NCBI GenBank assembly: GCA_031082315.1
Contig: JAVHLC010000013.1
Coordinates: 1,515-65,514 of the forward strand
Source: Thermodesulfobacteriota bacterium
GTDB lineage: Bacteria > Desulfobacterota > QYQD01
Length of the DNA: 64,000 nt
Reading direction: 5' to 3'
Position 1 is the first letter of the stretch. The number at the start of each line of letters is the position of its first letter. Under the pieces are notes generated by a model. The model had not been told where the DNA came from. It did no database searches and saw only the letters and a program-made list of their open reading frames with translations. The position numbers were made by a program, and so were the translations under genes. Positions 43,226-51,663 of this stretch are shown one piece after another.

Positions 43226-46128
43226 ATCCTTTCCCTCGTCAGTTTTGAGAACTCCAATATCTCTTTGACGGATGCGCCACGATCTCTCATAGAGTAAAAA
43301 GTTGTATCGCCGAGAATGGCATACTTCCATTCAGATTCCATCCTGTCCTCCGGCTTAAGCTCGTTTATCTTCCGCAGCCTGTCCAGTGCCCCTAGCTCTT
43401 TCTGTTTCACGTTCAGATCCTGGACATCCTTTTGTGCCTTCGTCTCCACAAGGTACATGTCCGGGCCAGTCTTTACAATAAAATCAGGATAATATGAAGA
43501 CAGCATCCCGTCTGTGCGGATATAGTTAAAATGGGCAAAATGGTGCTGGTTTTCGTTTATCTTCAGGAAGCGGTCCACGCCGGAATCGCTGTCGCAATAC
43601 AGGATGAAGTTTTTCTCCAGTTCTCCCTTATTTGAAGGGTACGGCAGCCGTTCGTAGATGGTCTTGGCCACGGGAAGGGAAAAATTTCCCCGCATCTTCA
43701 ATTCTTCAACTTCTGAGAAATACTTTTTGAGCACAACGGCCTCTTCGACTTGAATATTGTTTTGCATGTCGTAAATCGTCTGGCTTACCTCTTTAATTAT
43801 ATGCTCCGTTATGCCAGTCTTGGATAGAAGGAGGACTCTCCAGTTGTTGTCAACAAAGGGATCAAATGGTTGCTTGAAAAGGCGGGTTCTTATGAATTCA
43901 TCAATTGCCCTCACCAGCGCTACATTATTTATCTGCATGACGGGATAGTCTTTTGTGGTTCTCTGGCTTACTTTGACAAGGGAACTGGTAACAACCTTAA
44001 CTATCTTTGCCAGAAACTCGTTGTAGCTTTTTGCGGTAAATAGGTCTGCAGTTACTTTGTAATCCCCGAATCGTGTCTTTACAGTTACCTCTTCCGAAAA
44101 AAAGGCCTCGCCATTCTTGGGGGCCATCTTTTTAAGTTGCTCCAGAGTGTACCAATCGAATTCTGCAAAATAGGCTACCGAAGGATCCATCACCTGAAGT
44201 ATCTCTTCTTTGTCCTGCACGATAATAGGCCAGTAAAGATCATAATCCTTATAATTCTCCTTCAGTCCTACCCTGATAATATCACCGAGCACACTCTCAC
44301 GACTGCCTGGCAATTCACGAGATTCACCGATGAGACCTTCCTCAACTAAGTCATCGTAGAACTCAATAAATGCGGGGTGTTCGACGATGCTCAGGATATC
44401 GAGGTAGTTGGAAGGCTCCTGCTTTTTCTGGAGCAGCCTGACCCTGTTTTCATTCTTGATGTCCTGATAATCCGGCTCCCGCCACATGAGGCGCAGACCC
44501 CGCCCTATAATCTGCTCCAGGAGAATAGGCGACTGGGTTGAGCGCAGGGGGACGATCACACATATATTGCTTACATCAAACCCCTCCCGCAGCATCAGCA
44601 CCGAGACCACTACCTTCGGCCTTTCATGCTTGTCCATGTTGAAGAGGCGCTGTTTTACATCCTGCCACTCCTTTGGCGGTATGGAGCCTTTACGGTCGGA
44701 ATCTATCTGAACAACGTCTTCGGCGCTCAACCCCTCGCTGTCGATCAGAAAATCCACAACATGGGGGGACACTTTAGTGTCTTCGCATATAACCAGCATC
44801 TTGGGATATTTGTCAGATACACCGACCTTGTCTTTTGTCAGATCAACAAACTGCTGCTCAAGTATCTTCGATTTCTGGAGTCCGGCCCTGAGCATAAGCT
44901 TCTGACCATCAGAAAGACCTACCACCTTGTTCCCGTCACGCACGGCCTTGAAGTCCAGCTCCATTGTTGCAATTTCCTTGCGCTTATCAAGGGCGATCGT
45001 CTTGACCAGGCCCTTGTGGATGGCGGTCTTAAGGTCAAAATCAACTATAATGTGCGGAAAATAGTGTTTGGTCCTCTTCTGTCCGCTTCCTGTCACATCA
45101 TAAGGAGTTGCGGAAAAATCTATCTGCACAAAACGGCTTCCTTTCCCCTCGGCAAGCCTGTTCAGTGACTTCTGCCACTCTACATCTGATACAATTCCTG
45201 CCTTCTTGGTTTCATGTATATGGTGGGCCTCGTCGTTGAAGACCACCAAATTATCAAGTCCAGCCAGATACTCTATCTCTCCACCGCTCAGGTATTGATT
45301 ATCAAGTGCCTCCAGAGAATGACCGGCTGAGGTCCCGGGCGTGACAGGGAGTAGTTCCCTGACAGCCGCTGAAGGGTTCTCCAACGGAGAGACATCAATA
45401 TCCTCTTCCTCATCCTCCCCTGTCAGGAGGTGCCAGTTGGTGATGGCAATCATCCCGTCACCAGTCACCTTCCGGCCTATCTCATCCTTCTTGACCACAT
45501 TGGTCTGTATAAATCCAAACAGTATTTCCTTGTAAGCAGGCGGGATGAAAAGCTCCTCATACCTCTTAAAGTCGGAGGTATGAAAGTTCCTTTCCCCGCT
45601 CTGTTCTTCCTTGCCGAGATAGGCATCCAAGAGACGTTCGTACACGATGAGTCCGGGGGCAACGATCAGGAAGCGTTTGGAGTAACGTCCACCCGGAACA
45701 TCTTCAAACCTCGCATTCAGATACTGCCAGATAAGAAGGGCGTTCAAGACCCACGTCTTCCCCGTTCCTGTGGCCATTTTAAGGCAATATTTGGGATGGC
45801 TGAACCTGTCCCTGTTCAGATATGCGATATCCATCTCTGCGGTAATTTCATCATTTACAGAGGTGTACATATCAAATACGGAGTCGGTCTTCAGGATTTC
45901 ATGGAGATAGATGGTATTAAGGATCGCCTCTCTCTGCCCAGCGTGGAAGTTTATACTCCTCGCATCGCAAAAGGAATCATTAAACCAGAACCTGAGGAGG
46001 TCCTGAGTCACAGGCGTTGCCTTTGCCAAGAAGCCGCCGCCTTCCCATTCCTGGTTGACTATAGAGGTCAGCTCTCTTGCGAATCTTAAAGGGACGTCTC
46101 TGGTGCCTGTGTTAAGTGAGACTGCCAT
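43207..46128 (-). CDS. Type III-like restriction enzyme Res subunit (DEAD/H helicase plus nuclease)
   Basis: A 973-residue SF2 translocase/endonuclease. Walker A ATGTGKT is at 119-125, the DEAD-box equivalent FNDEAHHIHE near 297, motif III FSATPYD and motif VI-like QIIGRGLRLMWREPD follow. The C-terminal nuclease domain has DFIVKTGPDMYLVETKAQKD, the D...ExK pattern of PD-(D/E)XK enzymes. AGAGG precedes the ATG. It works with the Mod methyltransferase at 48.1 kb; an AlbA_2-type gene and a 282-bp regulatory-looking gap lie between. Confidence 0.9.
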   Translation of the reverse strand: MAVSLNTGTRDVPLRFARELTSIVNQEWEGGGFLAKATPVTQDLLRFWFNDSFCDARSINFHAGQREAILNTIYLHEILKTDSVFDMYTSVNDEITAEMDIAYLNRDRFSHPKYCLKMATGTGKTWVLNALLIWQYLNARFEDVPGGRYSKRFLIVAPGLIVYERLLDAYLGKEEQSGERNFHTSDFKRYEELFIPPAYKEILFGFIQTNVVKKDEIGRKVTGDGMIAITNWHLLTGEDEEEDIDVSPLENPSAAVRELLPVTPGTSAGHSLEALDNQYLSGGEIEYLAGLDNLVVFNDEAHHIHETKKAGIVSDVEWQKSLNRLAEGKGSRFVQIDFSATPYDVTGSGQKRTKHYFPHIIVDFDLKTAIHKGLVKTIALDKRKEIATMELDFKAVRDGNKVVGLSDGQKLMLRAGLQKSKILEQQFVDLTKDKVGVSDKYPKMLVICEDTKVSPHVVDFLIDSEGLSAEDVVQIDSDRKGSIPPKEWQDVKQRLFNMDKHERPKVVVSVLMLREGFDVSNICVIVPLRSTQSPILLEQIIGRGLRLMWREPDYQDIKNENRVRLLQKKQEPSNYLDILSIVEHPAFIEFYDDLVEEGLIGESRELPGSRESVLGDIIRVGLKENYKDYDLYWPIIVQDKEEILQVMDPSVAYFAEFDWYTLEQLKKMAPKNGEAFFSEEVTVKTRFGDYKVTADLFTAKSYNEFLAKIVKVVTSSLVKVSQRTTKDYPVMQINNVALVRAIDEFIRTRLFKQPFDPFVDNNWRVLLLSKTGITEHIIKEVSQTIYDMQNNIQVEEAVVLKKYFSEVEELKMRGNFSLPVAKTIYERLPYPSNKGELEKNFILYCDSDSGVDRFLKINENQHHFAHFNYIRTDGMLSSYYPDFIVKTGPDMYLVETKAQKDVQDLNVKQKELGALDRLRKINELKPEDRMESEWKYAILGDTTFYSMRDRGASVKEILEFSKLTRERIRGTLF

Positions 46129-46173
46129 CTAATGCCTCTATGGTTCTTATCGCTTTCATCGTATTTGTTCTCA

Positions 46174-46259
46174 ATCACATAACCGTCACATAAAATAATT
46201 CTTAATAATTAATAAGTTACAAGGGAAAAGGCCCGATCAGTTACATAACTGTTACATAA
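46174..46259. promoter_or_regulatory. Iteron-like array upstream of res
   Basis: On the minus strand TTATGTAACAGTTATGTAAC (from 46259) and TTATGTGACGGTTATGTGAT (from 46193) each contain two TTATGTRAY units 10-11 bp apart, and the two pairs are 66 bp apart. Four in-phase units 45-130 bp before res suggest a cooperative operator. Confidence 0.55.
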
Positions 46260-46312
46260 GAATCTACAATACCTGAGCTTTCCTTCGGTTTTGAGTTCTC
46301 ACGTAATAAAAG

Positions 46313-46327
46313 TGTATACTGTATACA
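46313..46327. promoter_or_regulatory. TGTATAC-T-GTATACA palindrome
   Basis: A perfect 15-bp palindrome between the AlbA_2-type gene and res. The 7-bp arms around one base fit a small dimeric repressor, or simply a -10-like region. Confidence 0.45.
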
Positions 46328-46377
46328 AACTATTAGAGGTCATAACCCTTTGTCCTCATTTACTTATTAATTTCTTT

Positions 46378-46412
46378 CTCTAATAGATCTCTAATAAATG
46401 CTCTAATAAATT
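46378..46412. repeat. Triple tandem repeat at the 3' end of the AlbA_2-type gene
   Basis: CTCTAATAGAT, CTCTAATAAATG and CTCTAATAAATT are adjacent copies of an 11-12-bp unit that run up to the stop codon of the gene on the minus strand. In frame beyond the stop the sequence stays open for 16 codons (FIRAFIRDLLEKEINK). Confidence 0.7.
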
Positions 46413-48081
46413 ACGATGCTATTAGAACCCATTTTGATTTTGTATCGCTCCCATCATTTCTGATCCTGTTCTTCCTTCTAAGTTCAGCCAACAGATTGTT
46501 TATCTTTATTTTTTTCTGTTTATCATTCATCCATTCCGGCAGTTTATTCCATAACAGTTCATCTACATCATTTCTTTCTACATGACCATGTTCTCTAATA
46601 GCTTTTTCGATAAGGTCTAAATAATATGCCTTATCAAAAGGCTTGTTCTTGGTATAAGCAGCTTTCTGACCTGTCTTTTGAGCTACTTTGGCCGAAATAT
46701 AGTAATTGGGTTTTCTGCCTTCGATTAGTTTTTTATCTCTCAAATATTTTTCTTCTGCTGGTGTGAGCTTTTTCTTCTTTTGCACCTTATCAAGCATGAT
46801 GATTTCAGCTAACGATAAGTCCTTGTTTTGCGCCGATACACGGGCATATTCCATATCCAATACCTTTCCCGTGATGGTTACTTTCACTTTTCCTTCAGAT
46901 AAATCGTATTCCGGCATGGGGAAGTAACGCTCCCTCTGAAAATTGAACATCTTACGGATGCCGCCGCCAGCAGTATCTACCATCTTCAGATTGAACATGG
47001 CTGTTGCCAGAAACTTGTTGCGGTAATGCTCTTCAGGCGCATTTTCGTGAACCACTTTTTCGACTGAGCCTGGAATAAAACTGCCCAAGTTGGTGAATAT
47101 CAGTTGATCTTCCATTTCAACAACATTAATTCTGCCTCCCTTGGTATAGTCCTGATGGGCAATGCAGTTATTAATGGCTTCACGGATTACATACGGCTCA
47201 TATTGATCTACTTCGTCAGGAAACAGGGTCCCGTCTTTTATATAGCGATATTTCAGCTTCCTGATCCTGCTGTAAATCTTATCAACAGCCAGCAATAAAG
47301 GGCATGCTTCAATCCGGTAATCTTTATTGTTGCCCTTAGCATCTTTCAGCAGCCAGCGTATCTTTGCTTCAGCGGGACTGATAAAATGCTCGGACTCCTC
47401 TTTTCCAAGCAGGATAATGGCTGTGCGGGTTATCTTGCCTTTGATAGTAACTTTGGCCTTGTTTAGAAAAGTGACATCATCCCATGTATCCACTTCTGTG
47501 GCTTTATCAGGAAACTTGTTTTTATAGTTTTCCCGTGCCGTTGCAATTGCCGACGGATCAAGGTCTCCTATAGTCGCGCCTAACACAATAACAGCGCTCC
47601 AGTCGTCTATATTGCTTGTAGGCTCATTTAGAATTGCCTCTTCTCTTTCTCTTGTGAGTTTCACGAGATTATCGCCGAACCGCTGCCATGCTTGCTTGTG
47701 AGCAATTATCGGCCTGCGGGGCGCATGTTTCGGGATATGGATTATCCAGACCGTTTTATGGGAATCACTTGTGCTCAAGCTTTCAACGCGCAATCCCTCG
47801 GATGGCAGGTTTGTGCAGTTGCCGATAATTCGGGCCGGAAGATTTTCCGGCGTGTAATCGTGAAAGTTCTTTATTCCCGAAATATTCAGGGTCTTGTCTT
47901 CTACACCTATTACAAGATGTCCGCCATTCATGTTTGCTATCGCGGATACGTAAGAAATAGCGTCTTCACCTTTCCTGCCAGAAACATCGTGCGTAAGGTT
48001 GCTGAATCCTTTCCACTCGCAACGCTCATTTTCTTTGGCGTAATGAAGCTTTAAATATGCCTGTAATTCCTGCTGTGTCAT
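46411..48081 (-). CDS. ATP-binding AlbA_2 (Schlafen-type) protein in the mod-res operon
   Basis: A 556-residue protein. The N-terminal AlbA_2 domain (about 15-130) shows ERCEWKGF, KGEDAISYVSAIANMNGGHLVIGVED and AWQRFGD. The middle has a GHKL-like HATPase module: EPYVIREAINNCIAHQDYTKGG and NTGG-like DTAGGGIRKMF. The C-terminal part (470-556) is a basic helical region likely to bind nucleic acid. The ATG, with GGAG upstream, lies 18 bp after mod. Such proteins are usually called transcriptional regulators; here it may regulate or take part in the restriction system. Confidence 0.8.
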   Translation of the reverse strand: MTQQELQAYLKLHYAKENERCEWKGFSNLTHDVSGRKGEDAISYVSAIANMNGGHLVIGVEDKTLNISGIKNFHDYTPENLPARIIGNCTNLPSEGLRVESLSTSDSHKTVWIIHIPKHAPRRPIIAHKQAWQRFGDNLVKLTREREEAILNEPTSNIDDWSAVIVLGATIGDLDPSAIATARENYKNKFPDKATEVDTWDDVTFLNKAKVTIKGKITRTAIILLGKEESEHFISPAEAKIRWLLKDAKGNNKDYRIEACPLLLAVDKIYSRIRKLKYRYIKDGTLFPDEVDQYEPYVIREAINNCIAHQDYTKGGRINVVEMEDQLIFTNLGSFIPGSVEKVVHENAPEEHYRNKFLATAMFNLKMVDTAGGGIRKMFNFQRERYFPMPEYDLSEGKVKVTITGKVLDMEYARVSAQNKDLSLAEIIMLDKVQKKKKLTPAEEKYLRDKKLIEGRKPNYYISAKVAQKTGQKAAYTKNKPFDKAYYLDLIEKAIREHGHVERNDVDELLWNKLPEWMNDKQKKIKINNLLAELRRKNRIRNDGSDTKSKWVLIAS

Positions 48082-48099
48082 ACTTTCTCCGAAAATAAA

Positions 48100-50262
48100 C
48101 TATCCCACCTCCACCACCACCACGCTCTCAAACCCGAAGACATCAACGGCCTTTACGCAAATCCTTCGCTTCCCCTTTACCTTCGGGGCCAGTATGCGCA
48201 CATCTTTCACAACCCGGAACGGGTCGTCGTCGTTTTCGGTATTTCCCCGGTAGTCCTGCCACTTGCTGCGGAAGGTCTCTCCGTCGTAATCGGGATCAAC
48301 GCTCCAGTATTCAATCAAGGCTAGCGGCTCCATTGCCATGACCTCCTGGAGCTTCTCCCTGTTCTCCTCATCGAGGGGAAGGGCGTCAGGGGAAAGGAGG
48401 ATGTAATTGTCCAGCTCAATCCTTATTTCATCAATGTCCGAGGAATAGCTGCTGACAACCGGCTTCTTGATAGAAAGGTATTGAAGCGATGAAAAGCGTA
48501 TCTTTCCGTTCTTGAGAAGGCTCTGATAGCTCGATTTGCTTTTAAGTTTATCCAGGAGGTCCGGCGGGATGACCAATACCTCAAGCCTTTCATCATTCAG
48601 GCTCCTGATTATGGTTGCTATGTCAAAGGCGAAGTTCCAGCCAAGAACAACGACCTTTTCCCACCCGCCAAGGAAAGACCCCCTCATCTCCTGCGCCCGT
48701 TTCAGCGTCGCATGGCCGGTGATCTTGGAAGGGGAATCCACCATCACCAAAGTCCTGCTGTTCTTGAGATAGCCGAGGTTCCTGTTCGGATTCTGTTCAT
48801 CGGGGAAAGGCAGAGCGCCGTAGAGGTTTAAGACCACATTGGAAAGGTCGCCAATGCGCCGGTATATGCGGGACGATGCAAAGGCCTCCTTCTGGTAGTC
48901 ACCAATGGATTGATAGATAAACGGTCTGCTTTCCTGGTCAATGAGCCGCTTTCTGGAAACCATTATGGCGGGTTTCCCGATGTCCGATACGATCCACCTG
49001 CGACCAAGCCTTTCGGCCACTGCGCCGGTTGTGCCGGAACCTCCGAAGAAGTCAGCAACGATGGATTGTTCGTTTGAAGAAGCCTTGATTATACGTTCGA
49101 GCAGGGCTTCGGGTTTTTGAGTACCATAATCGAGTCGTTCGTTAGCTAAGTGATGTATCCGATTAACATCGTCCCAGATGCTTTGAGTAGGCAGCCCCGG
49201 CATTTCATCTAAATATATTTTTAATCGAACCAGTCCCTTTCCTGTATATGTTAGCTTCCCTTCATGCTCAAGCTTTTCCATCGTGGCAGGCGGGCAACGC
49301 CATAGTCGTTTAATCCCCTTCCATTCATATTCGTATCCACCGCCACTTAATCCTGCTGCCGATAAATCTCCAGACCGATAACGCCTTCCACTCTCATCAG
49401 TGTATCTAAACTGATTATTGATATACTCTTCAGTATATGGCGAATACTGTTGATTCCAAATCCAATCTGAATTCGTCTTAGTATAAAAAAGAATAACATC
49501 ATGGACCGTGCCAAAGGTACCTGAGTCGGAGTGTGCTGTTGACCTTTTCCATACGACTTCATTTCTAAAATTGTCTTTCCCAAACACCTCATCCATCAGC
49601 ACCTTCACATAATGCCCCACATGCCAGTCAAGATGCACATATATGGACCCTTGGTCGCTCAGAAGCTCCCGCATCAGGACAAGGCGCGGATAGATCATTT
49701 GCAGATAGCTGACGGTCCCGTCCTTCCATGTGTCGGAATAGGCAAACTGCTCAAGGACTGTGGGTTTCTGCTCGATGGTAACAGACAAATCCCCCCTGCC
49801 CCCCTTTGCTAAAGGGGGGAGTTGTGTTGTGTGCCCATTTGCTAAGGGGGGGGTAGCATCTTCGGTTCCCCTCTTTGGAAAAGAGGGGTTAGGGGAGATT
49901 TTCGAAACAGACGGTAAGGTGATTTTTGTGCGGTAATCCGCCTTGCTGTCAAAGGGCGGGTCTATATAAATAAGGTCAATCTTCCCACGCATGGAAGGAA
50001 GTCCCGTAGCCGGGTCCCCGGCAAGAAGCGCCTGCATCACCAGCAGATTGTCGCCATAGATAAGCCGGTTGTGCCATTCCTTTTCGTTCAACTCTGTTAT
50101 CTGTCCCCGGAACAACCCCGACTTGTCCTTGGACGGCAATACATACTCATTGGTCTGCAAGGCCAGCTTGTTCGGCCCCGACAACCGCTCGAGTATCTTT
50201 TCAACTTCCTTCTTACCCTCGGCAACTATTTTGGGAAGCTGTTCTATTAATGACTCAGGCAT
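48100..50262 (-). CDS. Type III-like DNA methyltransferase Mod subunit
   Basis: A 720-residue amino-methyltransferase of the beta order: motif [13 protein letters not shown] (100-110) precedes motif [20 protein letters not shown] (about 395). The target-recognition region lies between and after, and the C-terminal 250 residues carry the family tail ([30 protein letters not shown]). DPPF replaces DPPY, seen in part of the family. About 40 residues (119-160) look inserted: they are encoded by palindromic repeats. The gene opens the minus-strand mod/AlbA_2/res operon. Confidence 0.9.
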   Translation of the reverse strand: MPESLIEQLPKIVAEGKKEVEKILERLSGPNKLALQTNEYVLPSKDKSGLFRGQITELNEKEWHNRLIYGDNLLVMQALLAGDPATGLPSMRGKIDLIYIDPPFDSKADYRTKITLPSVSKISPNPSFPKRGTEDATPPLANGHTTQLPPLAKGGRGDLSVTIEQKPTVLEQFAYSDTWKDGTVSYLQMIYPRLVLMRELLSDQGSIYVHLDWHVGHYVKVLMDEVFGKDNFRNEVVWKRSTAHSDSGTFGTVHDVILFYTKTNSDWIWNQQYSPYTEEYINNQFRYTDESGRRYRSGDLSAAGLSGGGYEYEWKGIKRLWRCPPATMEKLEHEGKLTYTGKGLVRLKIYLDEMPGLPTQSIWDDVNRIHHLANERLDYGTQKPEALLERIIKASSNEQSIVADFFGGSGTTGAVAERLGRRWIVSDIGKPAIMVSRKRLIDQESRPFIYQSIGDYQKEAFASSRIYRRIGDLSNVVLNLYGALPFPDEQNPNRNLGYLKNSRTLVMVDSPSKITGHATLKRAQEMRGSFLGGWEKVVVLGWNFAFDIATIIRSLNDERLEVLVIPPDLLDKLKSKSSYQSLLKNGKIRFSSLQYLSIKKPVVSSYSSDIDEIRIELDNYILLSPDALPLDEENREKLQEVMAMEPLALIEYWSVDPDYDGETFRSKWQDYRGNTENDDDPFRVVKDVRILAPKVKGKRRICVKAVDVFGFESVVVVEVG
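49783..49905. repeat. Palindromic repeats inserted in frame within mod
   Basis: Three CCCCTTT-GCTAAAGGGGG or CCTCTTTGGAAAAGAGGGG palindromes in a row keep the frame open and are translated as [20 protein letters not shown] and [11 protein letters not shown]. The family also occurs at 1284-1325. The site is just after the catalytic DPPF loop. Confidence 0.75.
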
Positions 50263-50322
50263 CTAAGATATACTCCTACTAAATGGCAGAACGTAAGGAT
50301 AGTAGCGCCTTCCACCCCTGGA

Positions 50323-50345
50323 ACCGGTCACAGATTGTGACCGGT
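50323..50345. promoter_or_regulatory. Palindrome upstream of mod, site 1
   Basis: ACCGGTCACA-GAT-TGTGACCGGT has perfect 10-bp arms and lies 61 bp before the mod start. It shares GGTCACA...TGTGACC with site 2, 36 bp away centre to centre. Confidence 0.65.
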
Positions 50346-50353
50346 CCGCGTTT

Positions 50354-50473
50354 TCATTTGAGGTCACAATTTGTGACCTCAAACAATGGACGGTCTCTTC
50401 CGGTGTAAGCCGGAACACAAAGTCCGTGGAGAAGGTCGTTTATCAGGATTCTGGCCTTGGCTTCCTTTTGCAT
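50354..50473 (-). pseudogene. Possible N-terminal fragment of a restriction/helicase subunit
   Basis: A 39-codon frame starting MQKEAKARILINDLL and ending EVTNCDLK. The first 15 residues resemble the common N-terminus of HsdR-like enzymes (EAKARIKINKLLEEAGW). The similarity stops where the palindrome at 50359-50381 is read through. It could equally be chance. Confidence 0.25.
50359..50381. promoter_or_regulatory. Palindrome upstream of mod, site 2
   Basis: TGAGGTCACAA-T-TTGTGACCTCA has perfect 11-bp arms. Together with site 1 it could bind two dimers of an unknown repressor controlling the restriction operon. Confidence 0.65.
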
Positions 50474-50522
50474 ATCATTTCAATGGGTTCCGCCCAACTT
50501 AAGGGCTGTAAGCCCCCTGTAC

Positions 50523-50571
50523 GGTTACCCTGTTAAATAGGGTTCCCTGCGGGAAAATTAACAGGGTAACC
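50523..50571. repeat. Perfect 14-bp inverted repeat
   Basis: GGTTACCCTGTTAA and TTAACAGGGTAACC enclose a 21-base loop that itself holds TTCCCTGCGGGAA. It might be a terminator of the DUF2703 gene on the minus strand or an element end. Confidence 0.6.
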
Positions 50572-50592
50572 CCTGCTTAATATGTTGATACC

Positions 50593-50728
50593 TTAGCAAA
50601 AGTGCTGTCCGAAGGCAAGGGTGGAATCGTGCGAGACCGTCTGATGGAAGCTGAATATTCACTATTTCACCTTAGGCGGATGCCAGGGTGGGGGACTGGG
50701 AGAGAGAAGCCCCCGGTTGCCAATTAGA
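50593..50728. repeat. Long direct repeat copy A
   Basis: Both ends match copy B at 51447-51654 (ttagcaaaagtgctgtccgaaggc...gagaccgtctga and aggcggatgccag...gggactggg...gattaga), while the middle is shorter by about 70-75 bases and different. The sequence looks structured, with GGGGGACTGGGAGAGAGAAGCCCCC. Confidence 0.65.
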
Positions 50729-50739
50729 TGGTGTCATTT

Positions 50740-51156
50740 TTATGAAATACAACATTCTGATTTGCCTTTCTCAAAAAGTTCCGCAGCGGCAAGAAGACCG
50801 GCCCTTATAATTAGTTCTTCTGGTATTGTCTCATAAGTAGTTCCTTCTACTGATACCGTCCTGCATTCGGAGCTTCCGCAAACATCGCAACATTGGCTTC
50901 GGCCCACCTTCGCGTCGACCCATTCTTCCAGAGGTCTTCCGCCAATCCAAATCCGGTTCGATTGAAGGGGATCTTTTGTAAATGTTGAGAAGTCGAGAAT
51001 GTTTGTTTCCAACTGAACGTGTATGCCAAGTTCAGCAAGTGATCTCTGAAGCTTCTCAAATGCTTTTTGGGTTGCGTTACCAGTAGAATCACAGCGTTCG
51101 CAAGTCTGTCCCGCTTCGTTTACGAGCCTTTGCCATCGCATCGACAATGTTTTCAT
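50740..51156 (-). CDS. DUF2703-family protein
   Basis: A 138-residue small protein. Characteristic pieces are LSMRWQRLVNEAGQTCERC near the start, SNRIWIGGRPLEEWVDA, and the Cys cluster GRSQCCDVCGSSECRTVSVEGTTYE, followed by IPEELIIRAGLLAAAEL. The family has no proven function; the Cys motifs suggest metal binding, and homologues are often near heavy-metal or arsenic genes. It lies between two copies of a long repeat, with GTTAGACGGAGGATAGG directly before the ATG. Confidence 0.8.
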   Translation of the reverse strand: MKTLSMRWQRLVNEAGQTCERCDSTGNATQKAFEKLQRSLAELGIHVQLETNILDFSTFTKDPLQSNRIWIGGRPLEEWVDAKVGRSQCCDVCGSSECRTVSVEGTTYETIPEELIIRAGLLAAAELFEKGKSECCIS

Positions 51157-51446
51157 CCTATCCTCCGTCTAACGAATAAGAGTTTTTACGGCGCGAAGCT
51201 GACCGTAAAAAATCCTGTTGAACTGAACTGCGCACGCGCACGCTGTTATTTGGGAATTTATCGGCTCAGTATGGATGTATTTTGAAATTTATAGTAGGAA
51301 TTAACCGATATTTCAAGATTAAACGTTGTGGATATGTTGTGGGTATGAAAACAGTCCAGTTAACGGGCAAATCGTCAAACCGGATATTTCCCACGATGCC
51401 TTGCAACAGGACACGGCTCATAAGTGGTCCTTAGACTTTTGGGATT
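51157..51446. other. Upstream region of the DUF2703 gene
   Basis: No gene. On the minus strand the start codon follows a segment with a perfect hairpin (TTTTTACGG, 11-base loop, CCGTAAAAA at 51183-51211), AATAACAGCG further out and GTTAGAC next to the gene, a layout like an integron attC site. At 51327-51348 GTTGTGGATAT/GTTGTGGGTAT is a short direct repeat. Confidence 0.4.
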
Positions 51447-51654
51447 CTAGCAGAAGTACTGGCCGAAGGCAAGGGCGGAATCGTGAGAGACCGTCTGAAG
51501 GGTCCGAAGCGTAGCGGAGACCACGAGCCAACGGCGAGAGCAACCGCAGGGAGCGGTAACCCGGAGTGCAAAACTATGAGCCGACGAATCCGCTTCAGGC
51601 GGATGCCAGGTGGTATGGGGACTGGGGGAGAGAAGCCCCGGCTACCCGATTAGA
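51447..51654. repeat. Long direct repeat copy B
   Basis: The longer copy of the repeat at 50593-50728. The middle (gcgtagcggagaccacgagcc ... gcggtaacccggagtgc) is GC-rich and resembles a structured RNA. It ends 10 bp before the next gene's stop codon. A group II intron or other RNA-element remnant is possible; not proven. Confidence 0.6.
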
Positions 51655-51663
51655 TTTTATTCT

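Larger units (their letters stand above)
50263..50739. other. Promoter-proximal region of mod with palindromes and repeats
   Basis: This stretch holds the two operator-like palindromes (50323-50381), a possible gene fragment on the minus strand, a perfect 14-bp inverted repeat (50523-50571) and repeat copy A (50593-50728). No intact gene longer than 40 codons is credible. Confidence 0.6.

Noticed and set aside
44626-46089. Long plus-strand frames opposite res
   Set aside because: Antisense to a gene with all helicase motifs; no ribosome site or recognisable protein.
50555-50572. ATTAACAGGGTAACC resembling the I-SceI homing site
   Set aside because: Only part of the 18-bp site matches, and it is explained by the perfect inverted repeat there.
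51327-51348. GTTGTGGATAT direct repeat as DnaA boxes or a replication origin
   Set aside because: Only one unit is close to TTATCCACA and no origin genes or AT-rich unwinding region are nearby.
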